Shown piece by piece: positions 45,612-54,849 of a DNA stretch of 64,000 nucleotides (positions within the stretch are counted from its first letter, which is position 1; every line of letters begins with the position of its first letter). The stretch is from Alphaproteobacteria bacterium PA2 (lineage in GTDB: Bacteria > Pseudomonadota > Alphaproteobacteria > Caulobacterales > Caulobacteraceae). The translations under genes were made by a program, and so were the position numbers. The DNA lies in the NCBI GenBank assembly GCA_002256425.1, contig NKIZ01000001.1, forward strand, positions 744,001 through 808,000, written 5' to 3'. The notes below the pieces were generated by a model, which was given only the letters and a program-made list of their open reading frames with translations, had not been told where the DNA came from and did no database searches.

Positions 45612-46874
45612 TCAGGCGGCCCGCACGCGTAATCCGGCCTCATTGCTGGTAAGGGCGTCCAAGGTGGCCAGCACGGCCTGACCGATGGCTTCGGCCATCA
45701 GTGGAGGGACCGCATTGCCAACCTGGGAGCAACGCGCGACGTCGAATTTTCGTCTTGGGCCGTTGATAGTGTAGCGGCCGAAGAAATGGAAATCGTCGGG
45801 GAACGATTGCAAGCGTGCCATCTCGCGTACGGTGACGTTGCGGGCTTGGGTGCAATGAATGAATTCGTCTGGGTGGGTCGTGATCGTTGAGGTCGGCAGG
45901 TCCGGATCAAGAAGTACCTTCTTGTCCTTCTTAGTGTTGTTGGCGAGCAGGAAGGCCTTCGAGAGGCGCCCTTTTTCTTGGGTGCGATGTGCGAGCTCAT
46001 AGAGCGCAGTGACTCGAGCACCGTGTTTTGAAAAGCGATGAGAGTTGGGTGTCTCCTTGACCTCGCCCCGCATCGCCCGAGCGAATGCTGAGTTGGCTTT
46101 AGAATACGGTGCCGTCTCGTAGCCGGTAGAATCGGGACAGATTAAGCGTTCGGTCGACGCAAGATCATGAATGGCCTCCCACAAAGTGACAGGGCGATCC
46201 AGTGGCAAGCCGTACTTCGACCGAACGCTAAAAGATGCTGATTTCAATGCATCAGCGAACATGCGGTCGAGTTCGACGGGCTGGGCGTCGACCTTAACAC
46301 CGAAGATTACAACGCGCTTACGTGTCTGCGGGACGCCGAATTCGGTTGCGTCGAGCAGACGGATGCAACTCGTGTAGCCTCGAGAGCGGAGCATCTCTGC
46401 GACGGCCTCGGCAACGCTGCCTTCGGATGAGCGGGCATTGGGCCGCGACACAAACTTGCGAGCGATACCTTCGACGTTCTCGATCAAAACCGCGCGTGGC
46501 TCAACGAGATCGATGAAATCGAGCATGCGGAAAACAAGCGTATTGCGCTCGTCTTCGCCATCTCGACGCCCACCGGCCGAGAAGCCTTGGCAGGGTGGTC
46601 CGCCGGATACGAGGTCAACGGCTCCCCGTAGGCTTCGAAGCTTCTCCTTCATGTCGGCATCAGCGAGTAGATCGCTGAGGTCTAGGTTAGTCTGAGGCAG
46701 CCATTCCGGCCAATCGCGAAAGGACTGGAACGGGCTGCCTTCGTCGACCAAGTTCTTTTTGAGGGTGTCGAATGCCATGGGATCGCGTTCGACCGCGAAG
46801 ACCCCTTTGAAACCAGCCCTAGAAAGGCCCAGTGCCAGGCCGCCGCAGCCAGCGAACAGATCGATGCAAAGCAT
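45612..46874 (-). CDS. DNA (cytosine-5-)-methyltransferase
   Basis: 420 aa with all main C5 motifs: motif I Asp-Leu-Phe-Ala-Gly-Cys-Gly-Gly (5-12), catalytic Cys95 in Gly-Gly-Pro-Pro-Cys-Gln-Gly-Phe, motif VI Glu-Asn-Val-Glu-Gly (132-136), motif VIII Gln-Thr-Arg-Lys-Arg (183-187), and a C-terminal Gln-Val-Gly-Asn-Ala-Val-Pro-Pro (motif X). The target-recognition domain is about 230-350. First gene of the restriction operon, so host DNA is protected before the nuclease appears. The target sequence cannot be read from the protein. Confidence 0.93.
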   Translation of the reverse strand: MLCIDLFAGCGGLALGLSRAGFKGVFAVERDPMAFDTLKKNLVDEGSPFQSFRDWPEWLPQTNLDLSDLLADADMKEKLRSLRGAVDLVSGGPPCQGFSAGGRRDGEDERNTLVFRMLDFIDLVEPRAVLIENVEGIARKFVSRPNARSSEGSVAEAVAEMLRSRGYTSCIRLLDATEFGVPQTRKRVVIFGVKVDAQPVELDRMFADALKSASFSVRSKYGLPLDRPVTLWEAIHDLASTERLICPDSTGYETAPYSKANSAFARAMRGEVKETPNSHRFSKHGARVTALYELAHRTQEKGRLSKAFLLANNTKKDKKVLLDPDLPTSTITTHPDEFIHCTQARNVTVREMARLQSFPDDFHFFGRYTINGPRRKFDVARCSQVGNAVPPLMAEAIGQAVLATLDALTSNEAGLRVRAA

Positions 46875-47364
46875 GAAAGCCTCTAGACCGCAGGGACCGA
46901 AAAGTAAGGCTGTTCCCGAATCATTCTCGTTATCACGAAATGGTCGGTGGTGTCGTTTGTGAGGACCGACTTATCCCCCATGGGACGGCTCAAAAATTGT
47001 CGTGGCTAAAGATTGCATGCGCGTTCCCCCGATTAAATGTGGTGCTGCGGCTAAGTTGCGTCTGCGACATTTCTGGACGTAGGGCAAGCCTGGCTAGGCT
47101 TCGCGACGTCCTGCAATTCGTCGCGATCTTCGTCGGTTACATACTCGACACGGCCATCGTGCTTTAGGTGATCGCGGCTGTTGCGACTACTTCCAAGTTC
47201 AATACGCGGCAATAGAACGGGTGAACTTAGCGCAACTTAAGTCGCGAGCACATGTTGAAGGGTTTGAACTGACCCTATCCCAGCGATCTAAGCGTCTTTC
47301 GCCCCAGACGCTGTCATCGCACTGCGCTGCTCAAGAGCCCAGCTGAGGCCTGCTCCAAACCCAA
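46875..47364. other. Gap upstream of the methyltransferase gene
   Basis: About 490 bases with no recognisable gene; a 75-codon plus-strand frame (46940-47167) has no recognisable product. It must contain the promoter of the minus-strand restriction operon. A weak imperfect dyad around 46,920-46,945 is the only operator-like element seen. Confidence 0.5.
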
Positions 47365-47709
47365 TTAGTGATGTTTCGTAGGAAAGTTCGCCTTTTGGAC
47401 CTGTGCCTGAGCCTTCTTGAGACCGATTTGGGCACGCCCCACCTTCTCCTGCTGCTTCAGATGCGCAGATTGGTCAGCGAGCGATTTGACCCTTAGCTCA
47501 GCTGGGCTCTTAGGCTTGATCGTGCCCGCTTCATTCGTGACATCTGGTGCTTGCGACACTGAGAGCACGTTTGCAGCGCCGAAAAGCTGAACGAAGATCG
47601 CTCGGGCCTGTGTGAGAGTTTCAGCATGGACGCTTGTCCGAGCGACATTGCCGCCCGCTCTCACTTGGGCAACGTATGTCTTGAGGTTGGAAACTTCACA
47701 AATTCGCAT
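47365..47709 (-). CDS. Small island protein of unknown function
   Basis: 114 aa, basic and Gln/Ala/Lys-rich. The N-terminal half (Thr-Tyr-Val-Ala-Gln-Val-Arg-Ala-Gly, Ala-Arg-Thr-Ser-Val-His-Ala-Glu-Thr-Leu-Thr-Gln-Ala-Arg) looks like a small alpha/beta domain; the C-terminal half is a likely helix with Gln/Lys repeats. Similar short proteins occur near integrases and conjugation regions, but I cannot name a family. Confidence 0.5.
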   Translation of the reverse strand: MRICEVSNLKTYVAQVRAGGNVARTSVHAETLTQARAIFVQLFGAANVLSVSQAPDVTNEAGTIKPKSPAELRVKSLADQSAHLKQQEKVGRAQIGLKKAQAQVQKANFPTKHH

Positions 47710-47857
47710 CTCGTATTTATGTCCGAGATAGCGGAGCCGCTGTTTTCAGAGCCCTTTGAGCATATTCCGCCCCAGACACTGTCGACGTGCTGCCCATGCA
47801 GGTTACGCTGGAAGGCGTGGCACCTACTTCCGACGCCTACGCCCTAGAAGCTGGCTT

Positions 47858-48760
47858 TTAAGAGGCGGGGCAGAACCTGCTTCGAGCCAAGGCAATGGCT
47901 CGATCCGATGGAAGAGCTCCAGCTGACGAAGTGTCGAGGGTGCCATCTACCAGCACCGAATCGCCGAAGCTTGAAGCGGTCTTCCAGAAGGCTCTGCCTC
48001 CTGACTTGCAATTGAAAGAGATCATACCCGTGAAGTCGGAAAACTTGCCCTCACCAGTGATCAGAACGTCAGTCTGACCGCCTGTCGAAATAGGGGTTCC
48101 GAACCACTGATCATAGTATGGGGCCTCATCTTCGACCTTCTCCAGCAATATCCTAGTGGTCGCCTGAGCATCTCGGCCACCTAAGGAATCGTGGCCCGTG
48201 GGCTCTGCAGTGTTTGGGGTAGGTTGACTCGTTGGGTCGGCCAAAGTGCTGGTGGAGCCATTTTCAGATGACGCTCGTTCCTTTTGCAATATGACGAGGT
48301 GTGTATCTCCACCGTCGGGAGACATGTCCACTTCACATAACCAATTTCCGAAATTGGCCTGCTTGCCATTGCCTGCGTCATCAATGTTAGTCCACTCTCT
48401 TCCGCACCAACTTACCAAGTCTTCCTTTAGATTGTTGAATGACGGGATTACCTGACCCTTGTCATCGTCACTTGTATTGAAGAGATCAAGTGCCATGTAG
48501 GTCAGTGTATGAGCTGTATATCTCGTGCTAACACCACTCAATAAATAACGACGCCAAGTCATGTCATAATTGAACTGGCCCGCCTCCTTCCATTTTTGAA
48601 AATCAGCACCTGTCGAAACGCCTGGGTTCAGCGCTTGGAAGGCTAAACCAGTGCCAACTCCATTTTGAGTGGTATCAGAACTCGCTTTTTCGGTAAGCTT
48701 TCCACCGCACCCCGCCAGGGCAATGAGCGCAATTGCAGCTATCATAGTTGCATTTCGCAT
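47858..48760 (-). CDS. Lipoprotein of unknown function
   Basis: 300 aa with a clear lipoprotein signal (hydrophobic run ending Leu-Ala-Gly-Cys, Cys18). A Thr/Ser/Pro-rich linker lies near residues 165-195. Several Cys (Trp-Cys-Gly-Arg, Leu-Cys-Glu-Val, Phe-Asn-Cys-Lys, Phe-Cys-Pro-Ala at the end) suggest disulfides outside the cytoplasm. Not recognised as a known family; it could be island cargo for surface exclusion or stress. Confidence 0.65.
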   Translation of the reverse strand: MRNATMIAAIALIALAGCGGKLTEKASSDTTQNGVGTGLAFQALNPGVSTGADFQKWKEAGQFNYDMTWRRYLLSGVSTRYTAHTLTYMALDLFNTSDDDKGQVIPSFNNLKEDLVSWCGREWTNIDDAGNGKQANFGNWLCEVDMSPDGGDTHLVILQKERASSENGSTSTLADPTSQPTPNTAEPTGHDSLGGRDAQATTRILLEKVEDEAPYYDQWFGTPISTGGQTDVLITGEGKFSDFTGMISFNCKSGGRAFWKTASSFGDSVLVDGTLDTSSAGALPSDRAIALARSRFCPAS

Positions 48761-48984
48761 TTCGCCACGGCTCCAGATTGAGGTATTTCGATACTTTCTT
48801 TTTGCGTGTGATGGATAGGCAAGTCAATGAAGTTGGGCGCTAGTGGGATCGGCCAAAAATCCCGCTCTGAGCGCCCTTTGATCCCGTCGCTCGACTTAGG
48901 TGCCCCAGGCCGCGAAACGCTCTCAGGGCGTCTTAGATCCAGCGGAAAGCGGCACGTAGGGCAGAACTTGTTTCTAGTAGTTCT

Positions 48985-50265
48985 TCAGCCCAAACGGACT
49001 GCCACCGTCGCGGCCGTCGCTGAACGCCCATAATAGCGTTCGATGATCTCGACGCTGGTGCCCATGTTCTTGGCGATGTCGTAGATGTTGGCTTTGCCAC
49101 GGCGAAGCATCTGGACGGCATAGAAGTGCCGAAGCGAGTAGAGCGACAGGCTTTCGCCATCAGCATTCTGCTTCATACCGATCTGACCCAGAACCTTATC
49201 AAACTGGTCGGCTAGGCTGATGATCTGCCCCCCATCCGCCATTGGAAACAGCCAGTCCTGCTGTTCGCTCTGATCGCGGCGCTTTGCATTTGAGGGAGCT
49301 GTTTCGCCCCATTGTTCCCGTCTTCGAGCATTTCGCTCAAGAGCGCGACGGATATGGGGCAGGCCAGTGGTTCGCATGACGACTTCTCGCCGACCCGTCT
49401 TACCATCCACCACAAACCGATAGTTCTCGCGGCCTGCATCATCGGTGAACTGGATCAGGTCTTGTTCTCGAAGATGGTTAGCTTCCCCGACCCTGATGCC
49501 TGAATTGGCAAGGATCAGCACATAATCCCGCAGAAGTTCTCTGGTGTAACGCCACTCTTCCCTGTCAGCCTCAGCGATCCAGAGACGCATTTGACGACAA
49601 AGGCGACGATATTCATCCGCTGTGAATGATGGCCTTGTCTTCGCTCGGCTGGCCTTGTGACGGAACTTCGGTAGGGGTTTCTGGCCACGATAGCCGCGCT
49701 CATGGGCCCATTTGAGAACCGTCAGGGCAAATGTGGTTTCCCACTCCAGCGTCTTGTCTGCAGGATCAAGGCGATGATTGCGGGGGCGGCTAGCCTCAGG
49801 CATGCGTCGATAAAAGTCACGACGCCACGGCACATAGTCAGTCAGGACCGCGTTATCGATCCTCTCCACGGCCATGTTGCCGCAGTAAGCCAAGAGGAAC
49901 TTGGACACTCGGATCATCTGTCGCAGGTTTTGCTCGCTGGTCTGCTGCTGATTGACCTTGTTGGCCTGTTTGTAGGTTCCCCGTTCAAACTGGGTCTGCC
50001 GCACCCGCAGATATTCAGCCATCACATCCTTGAAGAGCTTGGTCTCAAGGGGAAGGTTGTCACGCTTCCTGATGCGGATCTCATGGAAGAATTCGTCGGC
50101 CTTCGCCCGAGCCTCATTGAGGTCTCTGGTTCTCAGACTACGATACAGATACCGCCGCGTGGCCTCGCCCTTGTAGACGCGAGCATAAAAGATGCGGTTA
50201 CGAGAAAAGAGGAGCAACTCACCGTCTCTTAGACGCTCCTCGTAGGTGCCTTCTGACAGATCCAT
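48985..50265 (-). CDS. Phage-type tyrosine integrase of the island
   Basis: 426 aa. Arm-binding and core-binding domains (about 1-210), then the catalytic domain: Arg258 (Ser-Gly-Ile-Arg-Val-Gly-Glu), Lys289, Tyr376-Ser-Leu-Arg379-His (Tyr in place of the usual first His), and nucleophile Tyr411 or Tyr412. The second His position reads Asn-Met-Gly-Thr-Ser. These variants occur in active phage integrases. It lies about 350 bases from attR and points away from it; it is the best candidate for integration at the secA end. Confidence 0.93.
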   Translation of the reverse strand: MDLSEGTYEERLRDGELLLFSRNRIFYARVYKGEATRRYLYRSLRTRDLNEARAKADEFFHEIRIRKRDNLPLETKLFKDVMAEYLRVRQTQFERGTYKQANKVNQQQTSEQNLRQMIRVSKFLLAYCGNMAVERIDNAVLTDYVPWRRDFYRRMPEASRPRNHRLDPADKTLEWETTFALTVLKWAHERGYRGQKPLPKFRHKASRAKTRPSFTADEYRRLCRQMRLWIAEADREEWRYTRELLRDYVLILANSGIRVGEANHLREQDLIQFTDDAGRENYRFVVDGKTGRREVVMRTTGLPHIRRALERNARRREQWGETAPSNAKRRDQSEQQDWLFPMADGGQIISLADQFDKVLGQIGMKQNADGESLSLYSLRHFYAVQMLRRGKANIYDIAKNMGTSVEIIERYYGRSATAATVAVRLG

Positions 50266-50489
50266 TTTTCAGACAGCCTTCGAGACCCGTGGGCTGCTGC
50301 TGCCCCCATCTTGGGTCTCATTTCAAAGGATTGCTTGAGCCCGCGCTGACATCAGACACTGCGATGGGCCTTTCGCCCATTTGACGAGTTCAGCTAGGGC
50401 GAGGCCTAGCTGAGGTCAAACCTGTCTAACGTCTGTTTAACAAACGGGGTCTAGCAACGCTAAACACCCGTCTGCATACCAGCTACAGG
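50266..50489. promoter_or_regulatory. Integrase upstream region with inverted and direct repeats
   Basis: Contains a hairpin ATGGGC-5-GCCCAT (about 50362-50378), a longer inverted repeat TCAGCTAGG-6-CCTAGCTGA (about 50390-50413) and short direct repeats of the GTCTAAC/GTTTAAC type (50424-50440). Lying between the integrase start and attR, this is where integrase arm sites and the int promoter are expected. Confidence 0.5.
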
Positions 50490-50600
50490 ACCGCAGAGTG
50501 GCAAGGCGCTCCACAGGTCAGCGGCGACTACCTCGCCGCCTGGCGAAAGGTCACAGGCCAGTGGGTGATCGAGTCGGAACTCTTCATCACCCTGGGCTAA
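50490..50600 (+). pseudogene. 3' fragment of an NTF2-like gene at the right end of the island
   Basis: In frame and about 87% identical over the ~149 aligned bases to the tail of the intact gene at 32854-33231. It encodes the same 36-residue end apart from a few residues (ending Thr-Leu-Gly instead of Thr-Leu-Ser). It has no start or upstream part, though homology may begin near 50481. By the geometry of site-specific recombination it lies on the island side of attR. Confidence 0.85.
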
Positions 50601-50606
50601 TCGCCC

Positions 50607-53321
50607 CTAGACCAGAGCCCCGTGACAGTGCTTGAACTTCTTGCCTGATCCGCAGGGACAAGCCTGGTTGCGGCCGGTATTTTCCCAGCCGGCCGGCAAG
50701 GGCGCAGGGGCGCCGGCAGCCAGGTTCTCGCCCGTCTCGGGATCCACGTGGATTTCCTGGAAGTTGCTGACCTGCGCAGGCTCGGGCTCGGCGAACTGGA
50801 ACTCCACGGTCATGAGCCACCGGGTGGTGTTCTGACGCAGGTCCACCAGCAGCTTTTCAAACAGGTTGAAGGCCTCGGTCTTGTACTCGTTGAGGGGGTC
50901 GCGTTGGCCATAGCCCCGCAGGCCGATGACATTGCGCAGGTGGTCCAGATGCATCAGGTGCTCGCGCCACTGCAGATCGATCATCTGCAGCAGGAAGCTC
51001 TTCTCCACAGTCCGCATATGGTCAGGCGTCAGCATGCCTTCCCGCTCTGCGGCCCGGGCGTTTGCAGCCTCAAGCAGTCGGGACTGGATCTCCTCGTTGG
51101 CGATCCCTTCCTCGGCGGCCCATTGGGCGATGGGCAATTCCAGGCCAAGCAGGGCCTTCACATGGTCATCCAGACCATCAATGTCCCACTGCTCGGCATA
51201 GGCCTTGGGCGGCAGATGGCGGACAACCAGATCTTCCACGGTGTCCTGCCGCATCTCGGCGATGATTTCGGACAGGTCCGCCGAATTCATGAACTCGGAC
51301 CGTTGTTCGAACACGGCCTTGCGCTGGTCGTTTACGACGTCGTCGTACTTCAGCAGGTTCTTGCGGATCTCGTAATTGCGCTGCTCAACGCGCTTCTGGG
51401 CGGTGGCGATGGCGCCATTGAGCCATTTGTGCGTGATCGCCTCGCCTTCCATCACACCGAAGGTGCGCATGATGGAGTCCAGACGATCGCCGGCGAAGAT
51501 ACGCAGCAGATCGTCCTCGCAGGACAGGAAGAATTTCGATCGCCCGGGGTCGCCCTGACGACCGGTCCGGCCACGCAGCTGGTTATCGATCCGACGGCTT
51601 TCGTGACGCTCTGTGCCCAGAACATAAAGGCCGCCGGCGCCCAGCGCCTTTTCCTTCAGATCCTTGATCTCGGCTTCCAGCTCGGCCTTGCGGGCCTTCG
51701 CCTGATCCGGCGTCACTTCAATGCCCTGGTCGCGTTGCTCATCCTGCCACTTCAGGACACGCATATCGATATTGCCGCCCAGCTGGATGTCGGTTCCGCG
51801 GCCGGCCATGTTGGTGGCGATGGTCACGGCGCCGGGAATGCCGGCGTCGGCGACAATGGCGGCTTCCTGTTCATGATAGCGAGCGTTCAGGACGTTGTGC
51901 GGAATGCCTTTGACCGTCTTGCCCTCGTGCTCGAAGGCGTGCTCGTGGAGCAGGGTCGACAGGGCTTCGGATTTCTCGATGGAGACGGTACCCACCAGCA
52001 CCGGTTGGCCGCGGACAAAGCAATCCTGGATCTGCAGCAGGATGGCGCGGTTCTTCTCGGCCTCGGTGCGATAGACCTCGTCATCGTCATCAATCCGCGC
52101 GACCGGGCGGTTGGTCGGGATTTCCAGCACATCCATCTTGTAGATGTCGCCGAATTCCTGGGCCTCGGTTGAGGCCGTGCCGGTCATGCCGGACAGCTTG
52201 GTGTAGAGGCGGAAATAGTTCTGGATGGTCACCGAGGCCAGGGTCTGGTTCTCGGGCTGGATGTGGGCGCCTTCCTTGGCCTCGATGGCCTGATGCAGGC
52301 CCTCGGACAGGCGGCGGCCATTCATCATCCGACCGGTGAATTCGTCGATCAGGATCACCTCGCCAGCCCGGACGATATAGTCCTTCTCGCGGGTGTAGAG
52401 CACGTTGGCGCGCAGGGCCTGGTTCACGTGGTGGACCACGGACACATTGGCGGCGTCGTACAGCCCAGCCGAGTCTTCGGCCAGGTGCTTGCCTTCCATC
52501 AGGATTTCTTCGATCCGCTCGGCCCCGTCCTCGGTGAGGATCACCTGGCGCTGCTTTTCGTCGAAGTCGTAGGTGGTGGGGTCCTTGATCAGCTCTTTGA
52601 TCAGGACGTCGATGGTCTTGTAGAATTCCGAACGGTCTTCGGTCGGACCCGAAATGATCAATGGGGTCCGCGCTTCGTCGATCAGGATGGAGTCCACTTC
52701 GTCGACGATGACGAAGTTGTGGCCGCGCTGGACCATCTCGTCGGCTTCGTAGACGAGGTTGTCGCGCAGATAGTCAAAGCCGAATTCGTTGTTGGTTCCA
52801 TAGGTGATGTCGGACTCGTAGGCCGCCTTGCGCTGGCCCTGGCTGAGGCCGTGCACAATGGTGCCGACGCTGAGGCCCAGGAAGCGATAGACCTGACCCA
52901 TCCAGTCCCCATGCAGCTGGGCCAGATAGTCATTGACGGTGATGACATGGACGCCCTTGCCGGACAGGGCGTTCAGATAGACCGGCGAGGTTGCGACCAG
53001 GGTCTTGCCTTCACCGGTTCGCATTTCGGCGATGCCGCCCTGATGTAGGACAATGCCGCCCACCAGCTGGACGTCGAAGTGTCGCTGACCCAGCACCCGG
53101 CGGGCCGCTTCACGGACGACAGCGAAGGCTTCCTCAAGCAGCTGGTCCAGGGTTTCGCCCTTGGCCAGGCGGTCCTTGAATTCCTGGGTCTTGCCCCGCA
53201 GTTCGTCGTCGCTCAGCGCCTGGATCTTTGGCTCTAGCGCATTGATCTTGGCGACACGGGCCGTCATGGCCTTGACCTTGCGGTCGTTGGAAGAGCCGAA
53301 GAAACGTTGGAAAATGCTCAA
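50607..53321 (-). CDS. secA: Preprotein translocase ATPase SecA
   Basis: 904 aa, complete despite the island junction in its last codons. Motor that pushes preproteins through SecYEG. N-terminal Arg-Phe-Phe-Gly-Ser, Walker A region Met-Arg-Thr-Gly-Glu-Gly-Lys-Thr near residue 102, DEAD-type Asp-Glu-Val-Asp near 210, [11 protein letters not shown] helicase motifs, and a C-terminal zinc tail [13 protein letters not shown]. The att core covers the last codons of that tail, so the element preserves the protein. Confidence 0.96.
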   Translation of the reverse strand: MSIFQRFFGSSNDRKVKAMTARVAKINALEPKIQALSDDELRGKTQEFKDRLAKGETLDQLLEEAFAVVREAARRVLGQRHFDVQLVGGIVLHQGGIAEMRTGEGKTLVATSPVYLNALSGKGVHVITVNDYLAQLHGDWMGQVYRFLGLSVGTIVHGLSQGQRKAAYESDITYGTNNEFGFDYLRDNLVYEADEMVQRGHNFVIVDEVDSILIDEARTPLIISGPTEDRSEFYKTIDVLIKELIKDPTTYDFDEKQRQVILTEDGAERIEEILMEGKHLAEDSAGLYDAANVSVVHHVNQALRANVLYTREKDYIVRAGEVILIDEFTGRMMNGRRLSEGLHQAIEAKEGAHIQPENQTLASVTIQNYFRLYTKLSGMTGTASTEAQEFGDIYKMDVLEIPTNRPVARIDDDDEVYRTEAEKNRAILLQIQDCFVRGQPVLVGTVSIEKSEALSTLLHEHAFEHEGKTVKGIPHNVLNARYHEQEAAIVADAGIPGAVTIATNMAGRGTDIQLGGNIDMRVLKWQDEQRDQGIEVTPDQAKARKAELEAEIKDLKEKALGAGGLYVLGTERHESRRIDNQLRGRTGRQGDPGRSKFFLSCEDDLLRIFAGDRLDSIMRTFGVMEGEAITHKWLNGAIATAQKRVEQRNYEIRKNLLKYDDVVNDQRKAVFEQRSEFMNSADLSEIIAEMRQDTVEDLVVRHLPPKAYAEQWDIDGLDDHVKALLGLELPIAQWAAEEGIANEEIQSRLLEAANARAAEREGMLTPDHMRTVEKSFLLQMIDLQWREHLMHLDHLRNVIGLRGYGQRDPLNEYKTEAFNLFEKLLVDLRQNTTRWLMTVEFQFAEPEPAQVSNFQEIHVDPETGENLAAGAPAPLPAGWENTGRNQACPCGSGKKFKHCHGALV
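50617..50639. repeat. attR: 23-bp direct repeat inside the 3' end of secA
   Basis: Identical to 33248-33270. On the minus strand it codes for the end of the SecA zinc tail. The attachment site is therefore the 3' end of a protein gene rather than a tRNA gene. Confidence 0.88.
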
Positions 53322-53479
53322 GGGGCAGGTCCGGATCTGTGGCGGGGCTGGGGCGGTCAGGGCAGAAAGCCCACGCCTACCCGGAAATTCCGCTCTTTTC
53401 GGGGCGGGCGAGACTTAAGCAGCGCCCCCCCTCATGTCAACGAGACAGGGGGCAAGTCGTTACCACAGCAGGCAGGAAA

Positions 53480-53508
53480 AAGGGCCCTCCCGGGGTGGAA
53501 GGGCCCTT
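53480..53508 (-). terminator. Intrinsic terminator of the thiolase gene
   Basis: Nine-base perfect stem (AAGGGCCCT / AGGGCCCTT) with an 11-base loop, followed on the minus strand by a run of T. It lies 25 bases after the thiolase stop and before the secA promoter region. Confidence 0.88.
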
Positions 53509-53533
53509 CAAGATTCCAAACAGCGTCAGGTGT

Positions 53534-54706
53534 TTAGTAGACCTCGAACAGGCCCGCTGCACCCATGCCGCCGCCGATGCACATGGAAACCACCACATGC
53601 TTGGCGTTCCGGCGCTTGCCTTCCTGCAGGATATGGCCGGCCAGACGGGCGCCGGTCATGCCGAAGGGGTGGCCGATGGCGATGGAGCCGCCGTTGACAT
53701 TGTACTTGGCCGGATCAATGCCCAGCTTGTCGCGGGAATAGAGGCACTGGCTGGCGAAGGCTTCGTTCAGTTCCCACAGGTCGATGTCGTCGACCTTCAG
53801 GCCGTGACGCTCGAGCAGGCGGGGAATGGCGAAGACCGGGCCAATGCCCATTTCGTCAGGTTCGCAGCCGGCGACGGCCCAACCGCGGAAGGCGCCCATG
53901 GGCGAGAGGCCGCGACGGGCAGCTTCCTTGGCTTCCATAATGACCACGGCGGCGGCGCCGTCGGAGAGCTGGCTGGCGTTGCCGGCGGTGATGAAGTTGC
54001 CTTCACCGCGCACGGGGGCAAGCTTGGCCAGACCTTCCAGGGTGGTGTCGGCGCGGTTGCACTCGTCCTTGTCGACCACGTAGTCGACCACGGTTTCTTC
54101 CTTGGTCTCCTTGTTGACGACCTTCATCTTGGTCTTCATCGGCACGATTTCGTCGGCGAACAGGCCAGCCTTCTGGGCGGCTGCCATGCGCTGCTGGGAG
54201 AGCAGGGAGTATTCGTCCTGATATTCCCGGGCCAGGTTGTAGCGCTTGGCCACGATGTCGGCGGTGTCGATCATCGGCATGAAGATGGCCGGATATTGGG
54301 CCGTCAGTTCGGGGTCGAAGCCGCCGGCGCCTGCTGCGCCCGCGCCGCCCATGGAAATCGACTCAACGCCGCCGGCGACAACCACGTCCGAGCCGTCATT
54401 ACGGACATAGTTGGCGGCCATGGCGATGGTCTGCAGGCCAGAGGAGCAGAAGCGGTTGACCGTCACGCCGGAGGTGGTGATCGGCAGGCCGGCCAGCAGG
54501 GCGGCGTTGCGGCCGGGATTGGTTCCGCCATGGGCGACATTGCCCATATAGACGTCTTCAACCGCAGCGGCTTCGATGCCGGACTTGGCCACGGCATGCT
54601 TCACGGCGTGGGCCGCGATGCTGACGGTTGGAGTCATGTTGAAGCCGCCGCGACCTGATTTGGCCAGACCTGTGCGGGCATAGGAAACAATGACGGCTTC
54701 GCGCAT
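53534..54706 (-). CDS. Acetyl-CoA C-acyltransferase (thiolase)
   Basis: 390 aa. Catalytic Cys in Asn-Arg-Phe-Cys-Ser-Ser-Gly near residue 87, His in [10 protein letters not shown] near 347, and second Cys in Ser-Met-Cys-Ile-Gly-Gly-Gly near 377. The Leu-Asn-Glu-Ala-Phe-Ala block is present. The N-terminal Arg-Glu-Ala-Val-Ile-Val-Ser and the general pattern fit a FadA-type or PhaA-type thiolase; neighbours do not decide between degradation and biosynthesis. Monocistronic. Confidence 0.9.
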   Translation of the reverse strand: MREAVIVSYARTGLAKSGRGGFNMTPTVSIAAHAVKHAVAKSGIEAAAVEDVYMGNVAHGGTNPGRNAALLAGLPITTSGVTVNRFCSSGLQTIAMAANYVRNDGSDVVVAGGVESISMGGAGAAGAGGFDPELTAQYPAIFMPMIDTADIVAKRYNLAREYQDEYSLLSQQRMAAAQKAGLFADEIVPMKTKMKVVNKETKEETVVDYVVDKDECNRADTTLEGLAKLAPVRGEGNFITAGNASQLSDGAAAVVIMEAKEAARRGLSPMGAFRGWAVAGCEPDEMGIGPVFAIPRLLERHGLKVDDIDLWELNEAFASQCLYSRDKLGIDPAKYNVNGGSIAIGHPFGMTGARLAGHILQEGKRRNAKHVVVSMCIGGGMGAAGLFEVY

Positions 54707-54849
54707 ATAATATCTCCGAAATGAAATTGGCCGTTTCAGCCTGTCAGCGGCCGATGGCGATTGAGCGGCGGGACCTTTGCATCCTGCGTGCTAAATGGCT
54801 AGGGACGGGGGACCGACTTGGACGGTTTTAGGCACGAGGCGAGCACGCT

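Larger units (their letters stand above)
33248..50639. mobile_element. 17.4-kb integrative genomic island in the 3' end of secA
   Basis: Bounded by a perfect 23-bp direct repeat, with a tyrosine integrase next to the right end. It contains genes with lower and uneven GC, a restriction-modification operon, a second small recombinase and a Rep-like HUH protein. The host genes on either side (NTF2-like and secA) would be convergent neighbours without it. No relaxase, type IV coupling protein or mating-pair genes, and no phage structural genes, were recognised. It is best described as an integrative, possibly mobilisable, element. Confidence 0.88.

Noticed and set aside
46940..47167. 75-codon plus-strand frame upstream of the methyltransferase gene
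   Set aside because: No ribosome site or recognisable product; more likely promoter region.
47300..47783. Short repeated segment CGCCCCAGAC-x-CTGTC at about 47,300 and 47,768
   Set aside because: Only about 15 matching bases with poor extension; chance similarity cannot be excluded.
33248..50639. Prophage or full conjugative element
   Set aside because: No capsid, tail, terminase, relaxase, coupling protein or type IV secretion genes were recognised.
50748..52172. 474-codon open frame opposite secA
   Set aside because: Antisense shadow of secA, with no recognisable domain.
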